Below, piece after piece: positions 18,424 through 27,351 of a DNA stretch of 64,000 bases; positions within the stretch are counted from its first letter, which is position 1, and each line of letters starts with the position of its first letter. The notes beneath the pieces were generated by a model that did no database searches, had not been told where the DNA came from, and saw nothing but the letters and a program-made list of their open reading frames with translations. The DNA comes from Alteromonas lipotrueae (GTDB lineage Bacteria; Pseudomonadota; Gammaproteobacteria; Enterobacterales; Alteromonadaceae), in NCBI RefSeq assembly GCF_019249215.1, contig NZ_JAESDI010000007.1:62001-126000 (forward strand), given 5' to 3'. The translations under genes were made by a program, and so were the position numbers.

Positions 18424-19515
18424 CTACTTATGATAAGGCGCACTGAGTTCGTGAACTGAATTCACAAACACACCTGCATTTTCTGGTGGTACATCTAAGT
18501 GAATACCGTGGCCTAGATTAAATACATGGCCAGAACCTTCGCCATAGCCCGATAAGATAGTGCCCACTTCTTCACGAATTCTTTCTGGTGAGGCATAAAG
18601 CATGGAAGGGTCCATATTGCCTTGTAACGCTACTTTGTCGCCAATGCGCGCACGAGCTTCTGCAATATCAATAGTCCAATCAAGGCCGACTGCATCGCAA
18701 CCAGTAGCAGCAATAGACTCTAACCACATGCCACCGTTCTTGGTAAACAAAGTAACCGGTACTTTTCTGCCATCGGCTTCACGGGTAAGTCCATCAACAA
18801 TACGCGCCATATATTGCAATGAAAAGTCTTTATAGTCTCGTGGTGACAACACACCGCCCCATGTATCGAAAATCATGACTGATTGTGCACCTGCTGCTAT
18901 TTGGGCATTCAGGTATTCCGTTACGGAATCGGCCAGTTTCTCTAATAAAGCATGCAATATCGCCGGTTCAGCAAACGCCATTTTTTTGATTTTAGTGAAG
19001 GCTTTACTAGAGCCACCTTCTACCATATAGGTAGCAAGTGTCCATGGGCTGCCAGAGAAACCAATTAAAGGCACGTCGCCATTCAGTTCACGGCGGATGG
19101 TGCGCACTGCATTCATTACATACTGCAGTTCGCCTTCTGGGTCTGGCAAACCAATTTTATCTACGTCAGCTTTGCAGGTGATCGGTTTTTTGAATCGCGG
19201 ACCTTCCCCCGTTTCAAAATAGAGCTCTAAGCCCATCGCATCTGGAATCGTTAGGATGTCTGAAAATAAAATAGCAGCATCTAAGGGAAAACGACGAAGA
19301 GGCTGTAAGGTAACCTCACAGGCAAGCTCGGCATTTTTGCATAAAGACATAAAGTCGCCAGCAACAGCACGAGTTGCTTTGTATTCAGGTAAATAGCGAC
19401 CAGCTTGTCGCATCATCCATACAGGCGTGACATCGACAGGTTGCTTTGATAACGCCCGTAGGTAACGATCATTCTTTAAAGCGGGTTTAGCAGCACTGGT
19501 AGCTTTTTGCGACAT
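18424..19515 (-). CDS. hemE: Uroporphyrinogen decarboxylase
   Basis: 363 residues. N-terminal signature [16 protein letters not shown], the substrate-binding Asp in [35 protein letters not shown], and C-terminal [16 protein letters not shown], all diagnostic for HemE. It removes four carboxyl groups from uroporphyrinogen III to give coproporphyrinogen III. Slightly longer at the N-terminus than E. coli HemE. It is monocistronic or leads into the small downstream membrane protein. Confidence 0.98.
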   Translation of the reverse strand: MSQKATSAAKPALKNDRYLRALSKQPVDVTPVWMMRQAGRYLPEYKATRAVAGDFMSLCKNAELACEVTLQPLRRFPLDAAILFSDILTIPDAMGLELYFETGEGPRFKKPITCKADVDKIGLPDPEGELQYVMNAVRTIRRELNGDVPLIGFSGSPWTLATYMVEGGSSKAFTKIKKMAFAEPAILHALLEKLADSVTEYLNAQIAAGAQSVMIFDTWGGVLSPRDYKDFSLQYMARIVDGLTREADGRKVPVTLFTKNGGMWLESIAATGCDAVGLDWTIDIAEARARIGDKVALQGNMDPSMLYASPERIREEVGTILSGYGEGSGHVFNLGHGIHLDVPPENAGVFVNSVHELSAPYHK

Positions 19516-19654
19516 ATGTTCACCTGAAATTAGAAAAATAAAACGGCGAAATTATACCAGTATTCATTTCCTTTTGTGCTAAAAAGCTGTCGTAATTTGG
19601 CAACTTGCGACACTTATGCCTAATATTGCGACGAACAATACTTGAAAAAGGGGC

Positions 19655-19683
19655 TTGCACTAATAGTAAGTGTTTGCTACTAA
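19655..19683 (+). promoter_or_regulatory. Sigma70-type promoter for the candidate small RNA
   Basis: TTGCAC (19655-19660), a 17-base spacer, then TACTAA (19678-19683) preceded by TGC, an extended -10 element. The predicted start point is about 19690. No protein gene follows on this strand for 1 kb, but a strong terminator lies 50-70 bases downstream. Confidence 0.6.
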
Positions 19684-19690
19684 TATATAC

Positions 19691-19757
19691 AGCAACGAGA
19701 AAGAAGCCCGCAAAGGGACCGTGCTAAACTCATTGAAACCCTGCTTCGGCAGGGTTT
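19691..19757 (+). ncRNA. Candidate small RNA between hemE and nudC
   Basis: About 67 nucleotides between a good promoter and a strong intrinsic terminator. Visible structure: a small CCC-GCAAA-GGG hairpin (about 19707-19717), a single-stranded A/C/U-rich middle (about 19719-19735), and a terminator stem AAACCCTGC/GCAGGGTTT with the ultrastable C(UUCG)G loop followed by six T. No start codon with a ribosome site and no ORF of use lies inside. The terminator's T-run reaches the nudC stop codon, so the sRNA end and nudC end converge. This is the architecture of an Hfq-class trans-acting sRNA; no known family was recognised. Confidence 0.55.
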
Positions 19758-19758
19758 T

Positions 19759-20592
19759 TTATTTGTCTTCTAATTGCGACAGTGTTTTAGCGATGAGCTG
19801 GCCTGCAATCGAGAATGGCGGTGGAATAGTTGGCAATGCATCAACGCTAAACCACTGTGCATCATCAATTTCGTTTTCTTGACACCGAATTTCACCACTT
19901 TCATACTCAGCAATAAATCCAACCATTATTGAGTGTGGAAATGGCCAAGGCTGGCTATCGATGTAACGTAGGTTCTTTACTTTTACCCCTACTTCTTCGA
20001 ATACTTCCCGATGGACGGCTTCTTCTAAGCTTTCGCCACTTTCTACAAATCCAGCAAGGGTAGAATACATATTCGCTTCTTTATGCCTGACGCCTTTTGC
20101 CAGTAGCAGCTTTTCATTGTTGTGAATTGACACAATAATGCATGGCGATACGCGAGGATAACTTCTGTGATGGCACCGATGGCAATGTACTGCCATTTCC
20201 CAATTTACTCTTTCGGTGTGCGAACCACATTGCCCACAGAACTGATGAGTTCTTAAAAAATGGACATATTGCCAAGCGCGACCTATGACTGAAAAACCAA
20301 TATCTTGTTGCTCGAACAATAATTGCCGTAACGAAACCGACTCCCATTGTTCATCTTCTATCGTTTCAGCGCCAAGATCTACAACAAAGACAGGTTCGTT
20401 TCTCTGAGCAGATTCGTGCAATGGAGGGAGTTGATGAACCTCTTCGCGATAATTTTCGAGAAAGGTAAACTCATTGATATGCGCTAAAGGAACGTTTATT
20501 TCGCCCTTACGAATGACTATCCGACCTTTGGTAAAAATGATCCACTGCCCGATTTCAGTCTCGATTTCACTGTCACTACGCTTTATCATCAT
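19759..20592 (-). CDS. nudC: NADH pyrophosphatase / RNA decapping NudC
   Basis: About 277 residues from the ATG at 20592; a GTG at 20607 would add five. A zinc ribbon (FCGQCGSHTERV ... HCHRCHHRSYPR; four Cys) is followed by the Nudix box GFVESGESLEEAVHREVFEEVGV and the NudC signature SQPWPFPHSIMVGF. The enzyme hydrolyses NADH and removes NAD caps from RNA 5' ends. Typical length. Its stop overlaps the terminator of the convergent candidate sRNA. Confidence 0.96.
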   Translation of the reverse strand: MMIKRSDSEIETEIGQWIIFTKGRIVIRKGEINVPLAHINEFTFLENYREEVHQLPPLHESAQRNEPVFVVDLGAETIEDEQWESVSLRQLLFEQQDIGFSVIGRAWQYVHFLRTHQFCGQCGSHTERVNWEMAVHCHRCHHRSYPRVSPCIIVSIHNNEKLLLAKGVRHKEANMYSTLAGFVESGESLEEAVHREVFEEVGVKVKNLRYIDSQPWPFPHSIMVGFIAEYESGEIRCQENEIDDAQWFSVDALPTIPPPFSIAGQLIAKTLSQLEDK

Positions 20593-20669
20593 AAAACTGT
20601 CATCCACCCATTAAAGATATACAAGGTAAGGTAACATATATTTAATTACGACAACTCAGTGGGTTCAAT

Positions 20670-20697
20670 TTGTGTCGTATAGGCTGAGTGTTATACT
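20670..20697 (+). promoter_or_regulatory. Likely sigma70 promoter of rsd
   Basis: TTGTGT (20670-20675), a 16-base spacer, TATACT (20692-20697), about 60 bases before the rsd start codon. Assigned by eye from consensus match. Confidence 0.5.
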
Positions 20698-20762
20698 AGG
20701 TTAAAATGCTGGTAAATAACAGGCGCTGAATTAGAACAAGCGCTGATTGAAAGGATCATGAA

Positions 20763-21209
20763 ATGTTACAGCAGTTAGAGAAGGTAAAAGTAAAATGGGG
20801 CGGTAAAAGTGACACTGTCGATAATTGGCTGTTAGCCAGACAGTCACTGCTTGTGTCCTATTGTCACTTAGCCGGTTTAGACCAGCAAGGCGAGTCATTG
20901 CCTGAGGCAAATGACATTGCTAATTTTTGTGAAAACCTAATGGATTACCTTTCCGCTGGGCACTTCGAGGTCTTTGATATGTTGGTTGACGATGAGGTAG
21001 AAGGAAAAGCGTTAAAACAGCGTCTTTACCCAAAACTTACGCAAACCACCGACTCAGCCCTACAGTTTAATGATAAATTCGCAGAGGCACTTACTATTGA
21101 ACAAGCTGCTGTTTTTGACAGTGAGCTTGCGAATATTGGTGAAACTCTTGAAGAGCGCTTTGCTTTAGAGGATCAATTAATCGCACACATGTACGCCAAT
21201 GTAGAGTAA
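20763..21209 (+). CDS. rsd: Regulator of sigma D (Rsd/AlgQ family)
   Basis: 148 residues, all-helical. N-terminal block WGGKSDTVDNWLLARQSLLVSYCHLAG and central CENLMDYLSAGHFEVFDML are diagnostic of the Rsd/AlgQ family, which binds sigma70 and favours alternative sigma factors as growth slows. Ribosome site AAGGA precedes the ATG at 20763. The earlier ATG at 20758 is out of frame and stops at once. Length is close to E. coli Rsd (158). Confidence 0.93.
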   Translation: MLQQLEKVKVKWGGKSDTVDNWLLARQSLLVSYCHLAGLDQQGESLPEANDIANFCENLMDYLSAGHFEVFDMLVDDEVEGKALKQRLYPKLTQTTDSALQFNDKFAEALTIEQAAVFDSELANIGETLEERFALEDQLIAHMYANVE

Positions 21210-21283
21210 GTAAAGTAGGCGAACATCTGTCATTAATGACGTCATTATCAATATAATTAGTAAAATAGCCACGGTAACAATAA

Positions 21284-21757
21284 ATGAATAAAGCCACGCT
21301 TATCCACAAAGCTCGCGCATACTGCGAGCAAAGAGGCGCTAGATTTACCCCTCTTAGAGAGAAAGTGTACGAAATATTAGTCGCTAAGCATGGTCCAATG
21401 GGGGCCTATGAATTATTAGATGCGCTAAAAGAGACAGAGTCCGGTGCAAAACCTGCCACCGTATACCGAGCGCTTGATTTTTTACTCGATTTCGGTTTTA
21501 TTCACCGTCTTGAGTCGACCAATGCATTTGTCGCCTGTTATCATTTTGGTTGTAACCATCCTGTACAGTTTCTTATTTGCGACAGTTGTGGTGACGTTGC
21601 AGAGATACAGTCTGAAGGTTTGAAAGAAACATTAGATAGTCAGGCAGAGGCCAATGGCTTCAAAGTATCTAAACAAACAATAGAGGCGCATGGTCTTTGT
21701 GCTGATTGTCAACAAACGGAAAATACCGTTGCAAAGGAGCACTCCCATGAATGCTGA
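21284..21757 (+). CDS. zur: Zinc uptake regulator Zur (Fur family)
   Basis: 157 residues. Winged-helix N-terminus (RGARFTPLREKVYEIL ... KPATVYRALDFLLDFGFIHRLES) and metal-binding C-terminus with CNHPVQFLICDSCGDV and LCADCQQ, providing the structural zinc cysteines, plus a terminal HSHEC. These residues favour Zur over Fur: the Fur-type HHHDH motif is absent. It represses zinc import genes when zinc is plentiful. The 3' end overlaps cheX by 11 bases. No zinc ABC transporter is in the window. Confidence 0.92.
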   Translation: MNKATLIHKARAYCEQRGARFTPLREKVYEILVAKHGPMGAYELLDALKETESGAKPATVYRALDFLLDFGFIHRLESTNAFVACYHFGCNHPVQFLICDSCGDVAEIQSEGLKETLDSQAEANGFKVSKQTIEAHGLCADCQQTENTVAKEHSHEC

Positions 21758-22211
21758 GTTCGTTAATCCGTTTATCTCGGGTTTACTCAATGTGTTAGAA
21801 ACCATGGCGCAAACCAAGCTTACTCCAGGTAAACCTAAGCGTAAGCAAGGTGAAGTAGCTAAAGGTGATGTATCTGGATTAATTGGTATGGTGGGCCCTA
21901 ACGTACGTGGCTCTATGTCTATTACCTTCGAAGAGTCGTTAGCGCTAACAATTATGGAGCGCATGGTTGGAGAACGCCCTGAAAAACTCGATGCAGAGGT
22001 TGGGGATATGGTTGGTGAAGTCACCAACATGATATGCGGAAATGCAAAACGCGACCTTGCAGATCGCGGTTTTGAATTTGGAATGGCGACACCAATTGTT
22101 GTGTCTGGTAAGCAGCACACCATTAGCCATCAGGTCAGCGGCGCGAAAATCATCCTTCCATTTATGTGCGATGAAGGATTGGCGCACTTAGAGATCTGCT
22201 TTGACAAATAA
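21747..22211 (+). CDS. cheX: CheX-like chemotaxis phosphatase
   Basis: 154 residues from the ATG at 21747, chosen because AGGAG lies eight bases upstream; longer in-frame starts have no such site. It belongs to the CheC/CheX/FliY family: [23 protein letters not shown] and [25 protein letters not shown], which contains the ExxN catalytic pair (GEVTN) of CheX-type CheY-P phosphatases. Only one such motif is present, as in CheX. It sits between zur and yjbQ with overlaps on both sides and away from other chemotaxis genes, although two receptors are encoded at 37-42 kb. Confidence 0.85.
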   Translation: MNAEFVNPFISGLLNVLETMAQTKLTPGKPKRKQGEVAKGDVSGLIGMVGPNVRGSMSITFEESLALTIMERMVGERPEKLDAEVGDMVGEVTNMICGNAKRDLADRGFEFGMATPIVVSGKQHTISHQVSGAKIILPFMCDEGLAHLEICFDK

Positions 22212-22647
22212 TTCCTGGTACTCTGAAAAAATTACATTACCTGAATTTCCTCGTGGCTTTCATTTAGTAACAGAGTATATAATTAACGCTTTGCCCATGC
22301 TGGAAAGTATGGAGGTAGGCCTTCTTCATTTATGGCTGAAACACACCAGTGCTAGCTTAACAATAAATGAAAATGCAGATCCGACTGTTAGGTCGGATAT
22401 GGAGGCCTTCTTTAACTATAGTGTAAAAGAAAACTTGCCCTTTTTCCGGCATACTTACGAAGGTAGTGATGATATGCCAGCTCACTTGAAATCAAGTTTA
22501 TTGGGGTGTCAGGTTTCAATACCGGTGGAAAAAGGGAGGCTACAACTTGGTACTTGGCAGGGCATCATGCTAGGCGAGCACCGAGATATTGGCGGCCAAC
22601 GAACGATTATTGCCACATTACAAGGGCTAGCGACATCGCCTATATAA
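22201..22647 (+). CDS. yjbQ: YjbQ / UPF0047 family protein
   Basis: 148 residues starting at a TTG that overlaps the last codons of cheX; starting here aligns the first residues ([20 protein letters not shown]) with E. coli YjbQ. Family motifs: [41 protein letters not shown] and [26 protein letters not shown]. Some members have secondary thiamine-phosphate synthase activity in vitro; the physiological role is unsettled. Coupling to zur-cheX through an 11-base overlap with the cheX end makes this a three-gene operon. Confidence 0.9.
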   Translation: MTNNSWYSEKITLPEFPRGFHLVTEYIINALPMLESMEVGLLHLWLKHTSASLTINENADPTVRSDMEAFFNYSVKENLPFFRHTYEGSDDMPAHLKSSLLGCQVSIPVEKGRLQLGTWQGIMLGEHRDIGGQRTIIATLQGLATSPI

Positions 22648-22737
22648 CAAAGCGGCATATTAATTGCTTAGAACAACTAAGCACAAGCTAGAATTATCAT
22701 AAATCGATAATCACTCAACGTTTAACAGGATGTGACT

Positions 22738-23919
22738 ATGAAAAAACACTTTAAATTAGCGGCGCTTTCGCTTGCCGTACTTTCATCAACTGCCTTTGCA
22801 CAAGATTCTTCTGAGCCAGAGTACAAAAACTGGTTTGGTATTTCTGGTCTGTATTACAACACTGACGTTGAACGTCCTACTACTGAAGTGCTAGATGACG
22901 GTCAAGGCGTATCATTCGAATACGGTTTCCGTTTCACTCAAAGCTGGGCAGCACGTGTTGAATTTACGGCTCTAGAACTAGACTACGTTGGTGGTTCTAG
23001 CGATGATGGCGAAATGGTAGGTGTAGATGCACTTTATTTCATGCCTAACGATGCATGGTACTTATTCGGTGGTGTTAAACGCCAATCAGTCGGCGAGTCA
23101 ACCACACTAGGTAACATCGGTATTGGTAAACACTGGGATATCTCTGAGTCTGTTAAGATTGTTACAGAGATTGCTACTTACCATGACTTTGGTGAAGACT
23201 ATAACGACTACAGTGTGAAACTTGGTTTAGCTATTCCTTTCGGTAAATCTACACCTTCTGCGCCAAAAGACGCAGACAACGATGGTGTAATCGACAGCCG
23301 TGATCAGTGCCCTATGACACCAGCTGGTGTTCGTGTTGACGCAACGGGTTGTAGCGTGGATAACGACAACGATGGCGTACTTAACAGTGTAGATCAGTGC
23401 CCTAACACGCCAGCAGGTACTACTGTTGATGCTAAAGGTTGTGCACTTAAAGATGCTGACAACGACGGCGTTGTAGATGCGAAAGACATGTGCCCAGACA
23501 CAGCTGCTGGCGTTAAAGTTGACGCTAAAGGTTGTACAGTATTTGACGAAGAAACGGTAGAAATTACACTACGCGTTCTTTTCGACAATGAAAGTTCTGT
23601 TGTTAAAGCACCTCGTGACCCAGAAATCTCTGAATTCGCTGAATTCATGAAGCAGTACACTAACACTACTGCAGTAATTGAAGGTCACACTTCTGCACCA
23701 GGTTCTGAAGCATACAACATGGATCTTTCTGAAGACCGTGCTGCATCTTTCAAAGAAGTAATGGTAGACATGTACGATATCGATGCTAGCCGTTTAGAAA
23801 CTGTTGGTTACGGTGAGACTCGTTTACTAGATACAGCTAAAAATGCCGAAGCACATCGTGTTAACCGTCGCATCTCTGTGACTGTTAAAGATACTGTTAA
23901 GGTTCCTGAAGAGAAGTAA
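22738..23919 (+). CDS. OmpA-family outer membrane protein with thrombospondin type-3 repeats
   Basis: 393 residues from the ATG at 22738, preceded by AGGA at a seven-base spacing. Signal peptide about 1-22 (ending STAFAQ), an eight-strand-like beta-barrel (about 25-170), then three calcium-binding type-3 repeats of the form DxDNDGVxDxxDxCPxTPAGxxVDxxGC (about 178-265), and a C-terminal OmpA-like peptidoglycan-binding domain (EITLRVLFDNESSVV, EGHTSAPGSEAYNMDLSEDRA, GYGETRLL...NRRISV). The barrel sits in the outer membrane and the last domain tethers it to the wall. Probably abundant; a strong terminator follows. Confidence 0.95.
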   Translation: MKKHFKLAALSLAVLSSTAFAQDSSEPEYKNWFGISGLYYNTDVERPTTEVLDDGQGVSFEYGFRFTQSWAARVEFTALELDYVGGSSDDGEMVGVDALYFMPNDAWYLFGGVKRQSVGESTTLGNIGIGKHWDISESVKIVTEIATYHDFGEDYNDYSVKLGLAIPFGKSTPSAPKDADNDGVIDSRDQCPMTPAGVRVDATGCSVDNDNDGVLNSVDQCPNTPAGTTVDAKGCALKDADNDGVVDAKDMCPDTAAGVKVDAKGCTVFDEETVEITLRVLFDNESSVVKAPRDPEISEFAEFMKQYTNTTAVIEGHTSAPGSEAYNMDLSEDRAASFKEVMVDMYDIDASRLETVGYGETRLLDTAKNAEAHRVNRRISVTVKDTVKVPEEK

Positions 23920-23933
23920 GCTTCTTTCAGACA

Positions 23934-23963
23934 CAAAAAAAGGCGCCTAATGGCGCCTTTTTT
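23934..23963. terminator. Bidirectional intrinsic terminator between ompA-like gene and dnaB
   Basis: AGGCGCC-TAAT-GGCGCCT flanked by seven A on the left and seven T on the right, so it can stop the plus-strand porin transcript and the convergent dnaB transcript. Confidence 0.92.
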
Positions 23964-23970
23964 ATTGCTT

Positions 23971-23995
23971 TTTTCTTTTCTTTTCTTTTCTTTTC
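23971..23995. repeat. Pentanucleotide repeat (TTTTC)5
   Basis: Five exact tandem copies of TTTTC, immediately after the terminator and 48 bases from the dnaB stop codon. It is non-coding on both strands. Such tracts are prone to slippage and may vary in copy number among strains. Confidence 0.9.
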
Positions 23996-24043
23996 AACAA
24001 TTAACCTTGTTGCCATTCATCGACAGCAAACGTTTATACTTGG

Positions 24044-25429
24044 TTAATATTCGTCAGGCATTGCTGGGCCGGCATAATTGTCAAAACGAGAGAACTGGCC
24101 TTGGAACGTAAGGCGACTGGTTCCGATAGGACCATTACGCTGTTTACCTATAATAATCTCTGCTACGCCTTTCTCTTCACTGTTCTCATGATAAACCTCA
24201 TCACGATAGATAAACATAATAAGGTCGGCATCCTGCTCGATAGAGCCAGATTCACGCAAGTCTGAGTTTACTGGGCGTTTATCTGCTCGTTGCTCTAGAC
24301 TTCGGTTAAGCTGCGATAGGGCAACTACTGGCACTTCTAATTCTTTTGCTAATGCTTTGAGTGAGCGAGAAATTTCAGCAATTTCCAAGGTTCTGTTGTC
24401 ACTTAGTGAGGGCACACGCATAAGTTGAAGGTAATCAATCATGATCAAGCTTATACCACCACGTTCGCGAGCGAGTTTACGCGCACGGCTTCTCACATCC
24501 ATGGGCGTAAGGCCAGATGAATCATCAACAAATAATCTGTCTTTGTCTTTGAGCATCGCCATGGTGTTAGAGATACGCGCCCAATCTTCGTCATCTAACT
24601 GAGCGGTACGAATTTTGGTTTGATCCACTCGACTAAGTGACGCCAGCATACGCATCATGATTTGTTCAGAGGGCATCTCTAAACTAAACACTAAAACCGG
24701 CTTTTCCTCGGACATCATGGCATTTTCAACCAAGTTCATCGCAAAGGTGGTTTTACCCATTGAGGGACGCGCCGCAACAATAATAAGGTCTGAGGGCTGT
24801 AAACCACTGGTCTTTTTATCTAAGTCCGTGAAACCTGTAGTAACACCGGTTACTTCTTTGTTGGTTTTAACCAAGACTTCAAGACGGTCAATGGTCTTAC
24901 CTAAAACCGCTTCTACATCACGGGGGCCTTCATTTTCGCCGGTGCGACGCTCTGCTATTTCAAATACTTTGCTTTCCGCTAAGTCGAGAATATCAGCGCT
25001 GTCACGACCCTCGGGGTTATATCCAACTTCTGCGATTTCATGGGCTACACCGATAAGCTCACGTGTAATTGCACGTTCACTGATAATTTGCGCATATGAC
25101 ACCACATTCGCAGAACTTGGCGTATTTTTTGCGAGCTCTCCGAGATAAGCAAAGCCACCTGCATTTTCAAGTTCATCGTGCTTTTCAAGCTCTTCAGAAA
25201 CCGTGATGAGGTCGACCGGTGCGCTTCTGTTTAATAAACGAGTTATGGCGCTATATATGGTTTGATGCGAGCGGTTGTAAAAATCGGTATCGGTAACAAG
25301 TTCCGCTACTTTGTCCCAACTTTCTGGATCAATAAGCATACTGCCAAGAACAGACTGTTCTGCCTCAATACTATGAGGGGGAACTTTCAACTTCTCTACA
25401 TTATTATCGCCTTTTGGAGGGGATACCAC
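24044..25429 (-). CDS. dnaB: Replicative DNA helicase DnaB
   Basis: 461 residues from a GTG at 25429 (GTAGG upstream). N-terminal primase-interacting domain (PPHSIEAEQSVLGSMLIDPESW), linker, then the RecA-like ATPase: Walker A ARPSMGKTTFAMN, Walker B LIMIDYLQLM, H4 region LSQLNRSLEQRADKRPVNSDLRESGSIEQDADLI. It unwinds the fork as a hexamer. Length is typical (E. coli 471). No intein or insertion is present. Confidence 0.98.
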   Translation of the reverse strand: MVSPPKGDNNVEKLKVPPHSIEAEQSVLGSMLIDPESWDKVAELVTDTDFYNRSHQTIYSAITRLLNRSAPVDLITVSEELEKHDELENAGGFAYLGELAKNTPSSANVVSYAQIISERAITRELIGVAHEIAEVGYNPEGRDSADILDLAESKVFEIAERRTGENEGPRDVEAVLGKTIDRLEVLVKTNKEVTGVTTGFTDLDKKTSGLQPSDLIIVAARPSMGKTTFAMNLVENAMMSEEKPVLVFSLEMPSEQIMMRMLASLSRVDQTKIRTAQLDDEDWARISNTMAMLKDKDRLFVDDSSGLTPMDVRSRARKLARERGGISLIMIDYLQLMRVPSLSDNRTLEIAEISRSLKALAKELEVPVVALSQLNRSLEQRADKRPVNSDLRESGSIEQDADLIMFIYRDEVYHENSEEKGVAEIIIGKQRNGPIGTSRLTFQGQFSRFDNYAGPAMPDEY

Positions 25430-25618
25430 TTACACTACCTACTCTGTTTACTTGAAGCACGGCTCACTATTATGCGCTTTTGCGCAACGTTGAACAATGG
25501 AGGAAGGGATCATAAATGAAGGTTAACAAAAATTATTAACGACTAGCGAAATCCTAACGTTTGTGAAGCGCTTGTCTTGTAAGGGCTCTTCCAACAACTT
25601 CACCCCAAGATGGTTATC

Positions 25619-26089
25619 TTAGAGCGTTTTTTCAATGCGAAAAAAGGTGCCGTCAAAAACGGTATAAGCAACATTATGCTCTTGAAACAGCAGCACTGAG
25701 CCTAACGCCTGCGGGCCATTTGCACAAGAAAGCTCGACCTGCGAGATTTTCCCCTCGTCGAAACCTAACGCATTTCCCTCTATTTTAAAACTAGCGGCTA
25801 TTTCGTCAGAATCAATTTTCTTCTCGGTATACTCGGGTAATTCACATGCCTGCTGATTTAAATGTGCACCATCTGAATGGTAAACCAACGAACTACCTAA
25901 CACGTCGTTAGCTTCTGTAGCGCTGTGTGCTGAGATACCTGGCTGGTAAACTTGGGTTACCACCCATGTGCCTTCAAAGAAAGCAGGATCTTGTACTGCG
26001 CACCCTAATGTTAATACGCTAATGCTTATTGCACCGGCTATCAAACCGTGAAAGCGCCAAAAGCGTTTTAAATGGCTAAGAATATTCAA
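25619..26089 (-). CDS. Small hypothetical lipoprotein
   Basis: 156 residues from a TTG at 26089, chosen because AGGGA lies seven bases upstream and because it places a lipoprotein signal at the N-terminus (helix LIAGAISISVLTLGC, lipobox Cys about residue 28). The open frame extends 50 codons further upstream, but that extension is not signal-like. The mature part is small and probably beta-rich (FEGTWVVTQVYQPG ... VAYTVFDGTFFRIEKTL), suggesting a META/lipocalin-like fold, though this is only a guess. No family was recognised. Confidence 0.6.
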   Translation of the reverse strand: MNILSHLKRFWRFHGLIAGAISISVLTLGCAVQDPAFFEGTWVVTQVYQPGISAHSATEANDVLGSSLVYHSDGAHLNQQACELPEYTEKKIDSDEIAASFKIEGNALGFDEGKISQVELSCANGPQALGSVLLFQEHNVAYTVFDGTFFRIEKTL

Positions 26090-26359
26090 AGCTCTTTCCC
26101 TAATTATTGATAATTTAGCGCTATTTGCGGATATCGACGTTGCTATTTTGACGTGGGGAGATTCGTTACGTTCACTAGCGTGGGGTAAATAGACACAAAA
26201 CTGCGGCAGGCAGATCAATTGCGTATTAATTATGCGCAATATGGATTAGCACCCTGTCGCAATCTGGTACTAATCTGCCTTAACTTAATTTATATATGGG
26301 GGCGTTAGTGCTTATTTCAAGCAAAAACGCCAATGCTTTGCTTCCCTCGGCTGCTGTTG

Positions 26360-27340
26360 CTACTGAGTATCTAAGGTAATACGCCCATTTACCGTTGAGA
26401 TATCAACACTCGCAGAACCACCATTATTGATAAATCGCAGCCAGCTGCTGGGGCCGTATTTTGGTTTTTTAACCGCATCGCTACTAACGTTATTAATAAT
26501 CTTGCCACCTGCATGGGTCTCAATATCAAATTGTGCAGATACTTTAGGTTGAAGATTAAAACGTAACTCTCCGCCTACTGAACTGGCTTTCAGTCGCCCG
26601 TTTTCATTTAAATGCAGGCGCGCATTCGTGGTACCATTCACGGTGGTCACACTAAGAGAGTCTATCTTCTCTAGGGTTAAATCTATGCCACCATTAACCG
26701 TTTCCACAGCTACGTCAGGACTGGATGTACTTAACCTTAGGTCACCATTAACGGCAACGAAAGACACACCTTCCTTACCTGAATGAACGGCTTCTACATC
26801 GCCATTTACCGTTTCAATATCCAGTTTTCCTTTAACATTATTTAACACAATGTCACCGTTTACCGACTCTACTTTAACCCGATTTCCAATGTCGGTTAGG
26901 TCTACATCTCCGTTTACCACTTCAACATTAACACTTTGGATAATGTCGTTTATTTGCACATCAGCATTAATCGCGGTGTAGTTAACGTCGCTGGATTTGG
27001 GCACAAAAATAATCAGGTCATCGCCTTCATCTTTGTTTTTCCACCAGTGCTTGCCGCTACGCTCCACTTCAACATGAATAACGATAACATTGCCACGTTG
27101 TTCGAATATAAACTCATCGGTGTTTTCACCCAGTTCACCGGTAACGTGTACTTGAGGTTTATCCCAACCTCTAATTTCAGCGTCACCGTTGACGTGCTCT
27201 ATATCAATTTTAACGTTATTTGGGGCATCAAGTACGCGGTCTATTTTCTCGCCCGCATGCGCAGTAAACGCCAACATTGTGCTACTTAAAAGTACACCAT
27301 GAAAAAGTACACTAGCTAAGGTTTTGCGAATGATAGTCAT
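26360..27340 (-). CDS. DUF4097-like repetitive beta protein, exported
   Basis: 326 residues from the ATG at 27340, which has AAGGAG eight bases upstream; the frame is open nine codons further. Signal peptide about 1-29 (ending FTAHA). The mature protein contains eight copies of a VNG motif (HVNGDAEIRG, VVNGDVDLTD, SVNGDIVLNN, TVNGDVEAVH, AVNGDLRLST, TVNGGIDLTL, TVNGTTNARL, TVNGRITLDT), spaced about 18-30 residues apart, a pattern consistent with a right-handed beta-helix as in DUF4097/adhesin-like families. It is the third gene after an ECF sigma factor and anti-sigma factor, 11 bases from the latter, so it is probably a member of that stress regulon. Confidence 0.8.
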   Translation of the reverse strand: MTIIRKTLASVLFHGVLLSSTMLAFTAHAGEKIDRVLDAPNNVKIDIEHVNGDAEIRGWDKPQVHVTGELGENTDEFIFEQRGNVIVIHVEVERSGKHWWKNKDEGDDLIIFVPKSSDVNYTAINADVQINDIIQSVNVEVVNGDVDLTDIGNRVKVESVNGDIVLNNVKGKLDIETVNGDVEAVHSGKEGVSFVAVNGDLRLSTSSPDVAVETVNGGIDLTLEKIDSLSVTTVNGTTNARLHLNENGRLKASSVGGELRFNLQPKVSAQFDIETHAGGKIINNVSSDAVKKPKYGPSSWLRFINNGGSASVDISTVNGRITLDTQ

Positions 27341-27351
27341 AATAAAACTCC

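Noticed and set aside
21632-22123. 163-codon minus-strand frame over zur and cheX
   Set aside because: Antisense to the well-supported cheX; no signal, domain or ribosome site.
24657-25148. 163-codon frame opposite dnaB
   Set aside because: Antisense shadow of the conserved helicase; Ser/Arg-rich with no motif.
26090-26239. Upstream 50-codon extension of the small lipoprotein
   Set aside because: TTG start without ribosome site, and it would bury the lipoprotein signal internally; the TTG at 26089 has AGGGA and exposes the signal.
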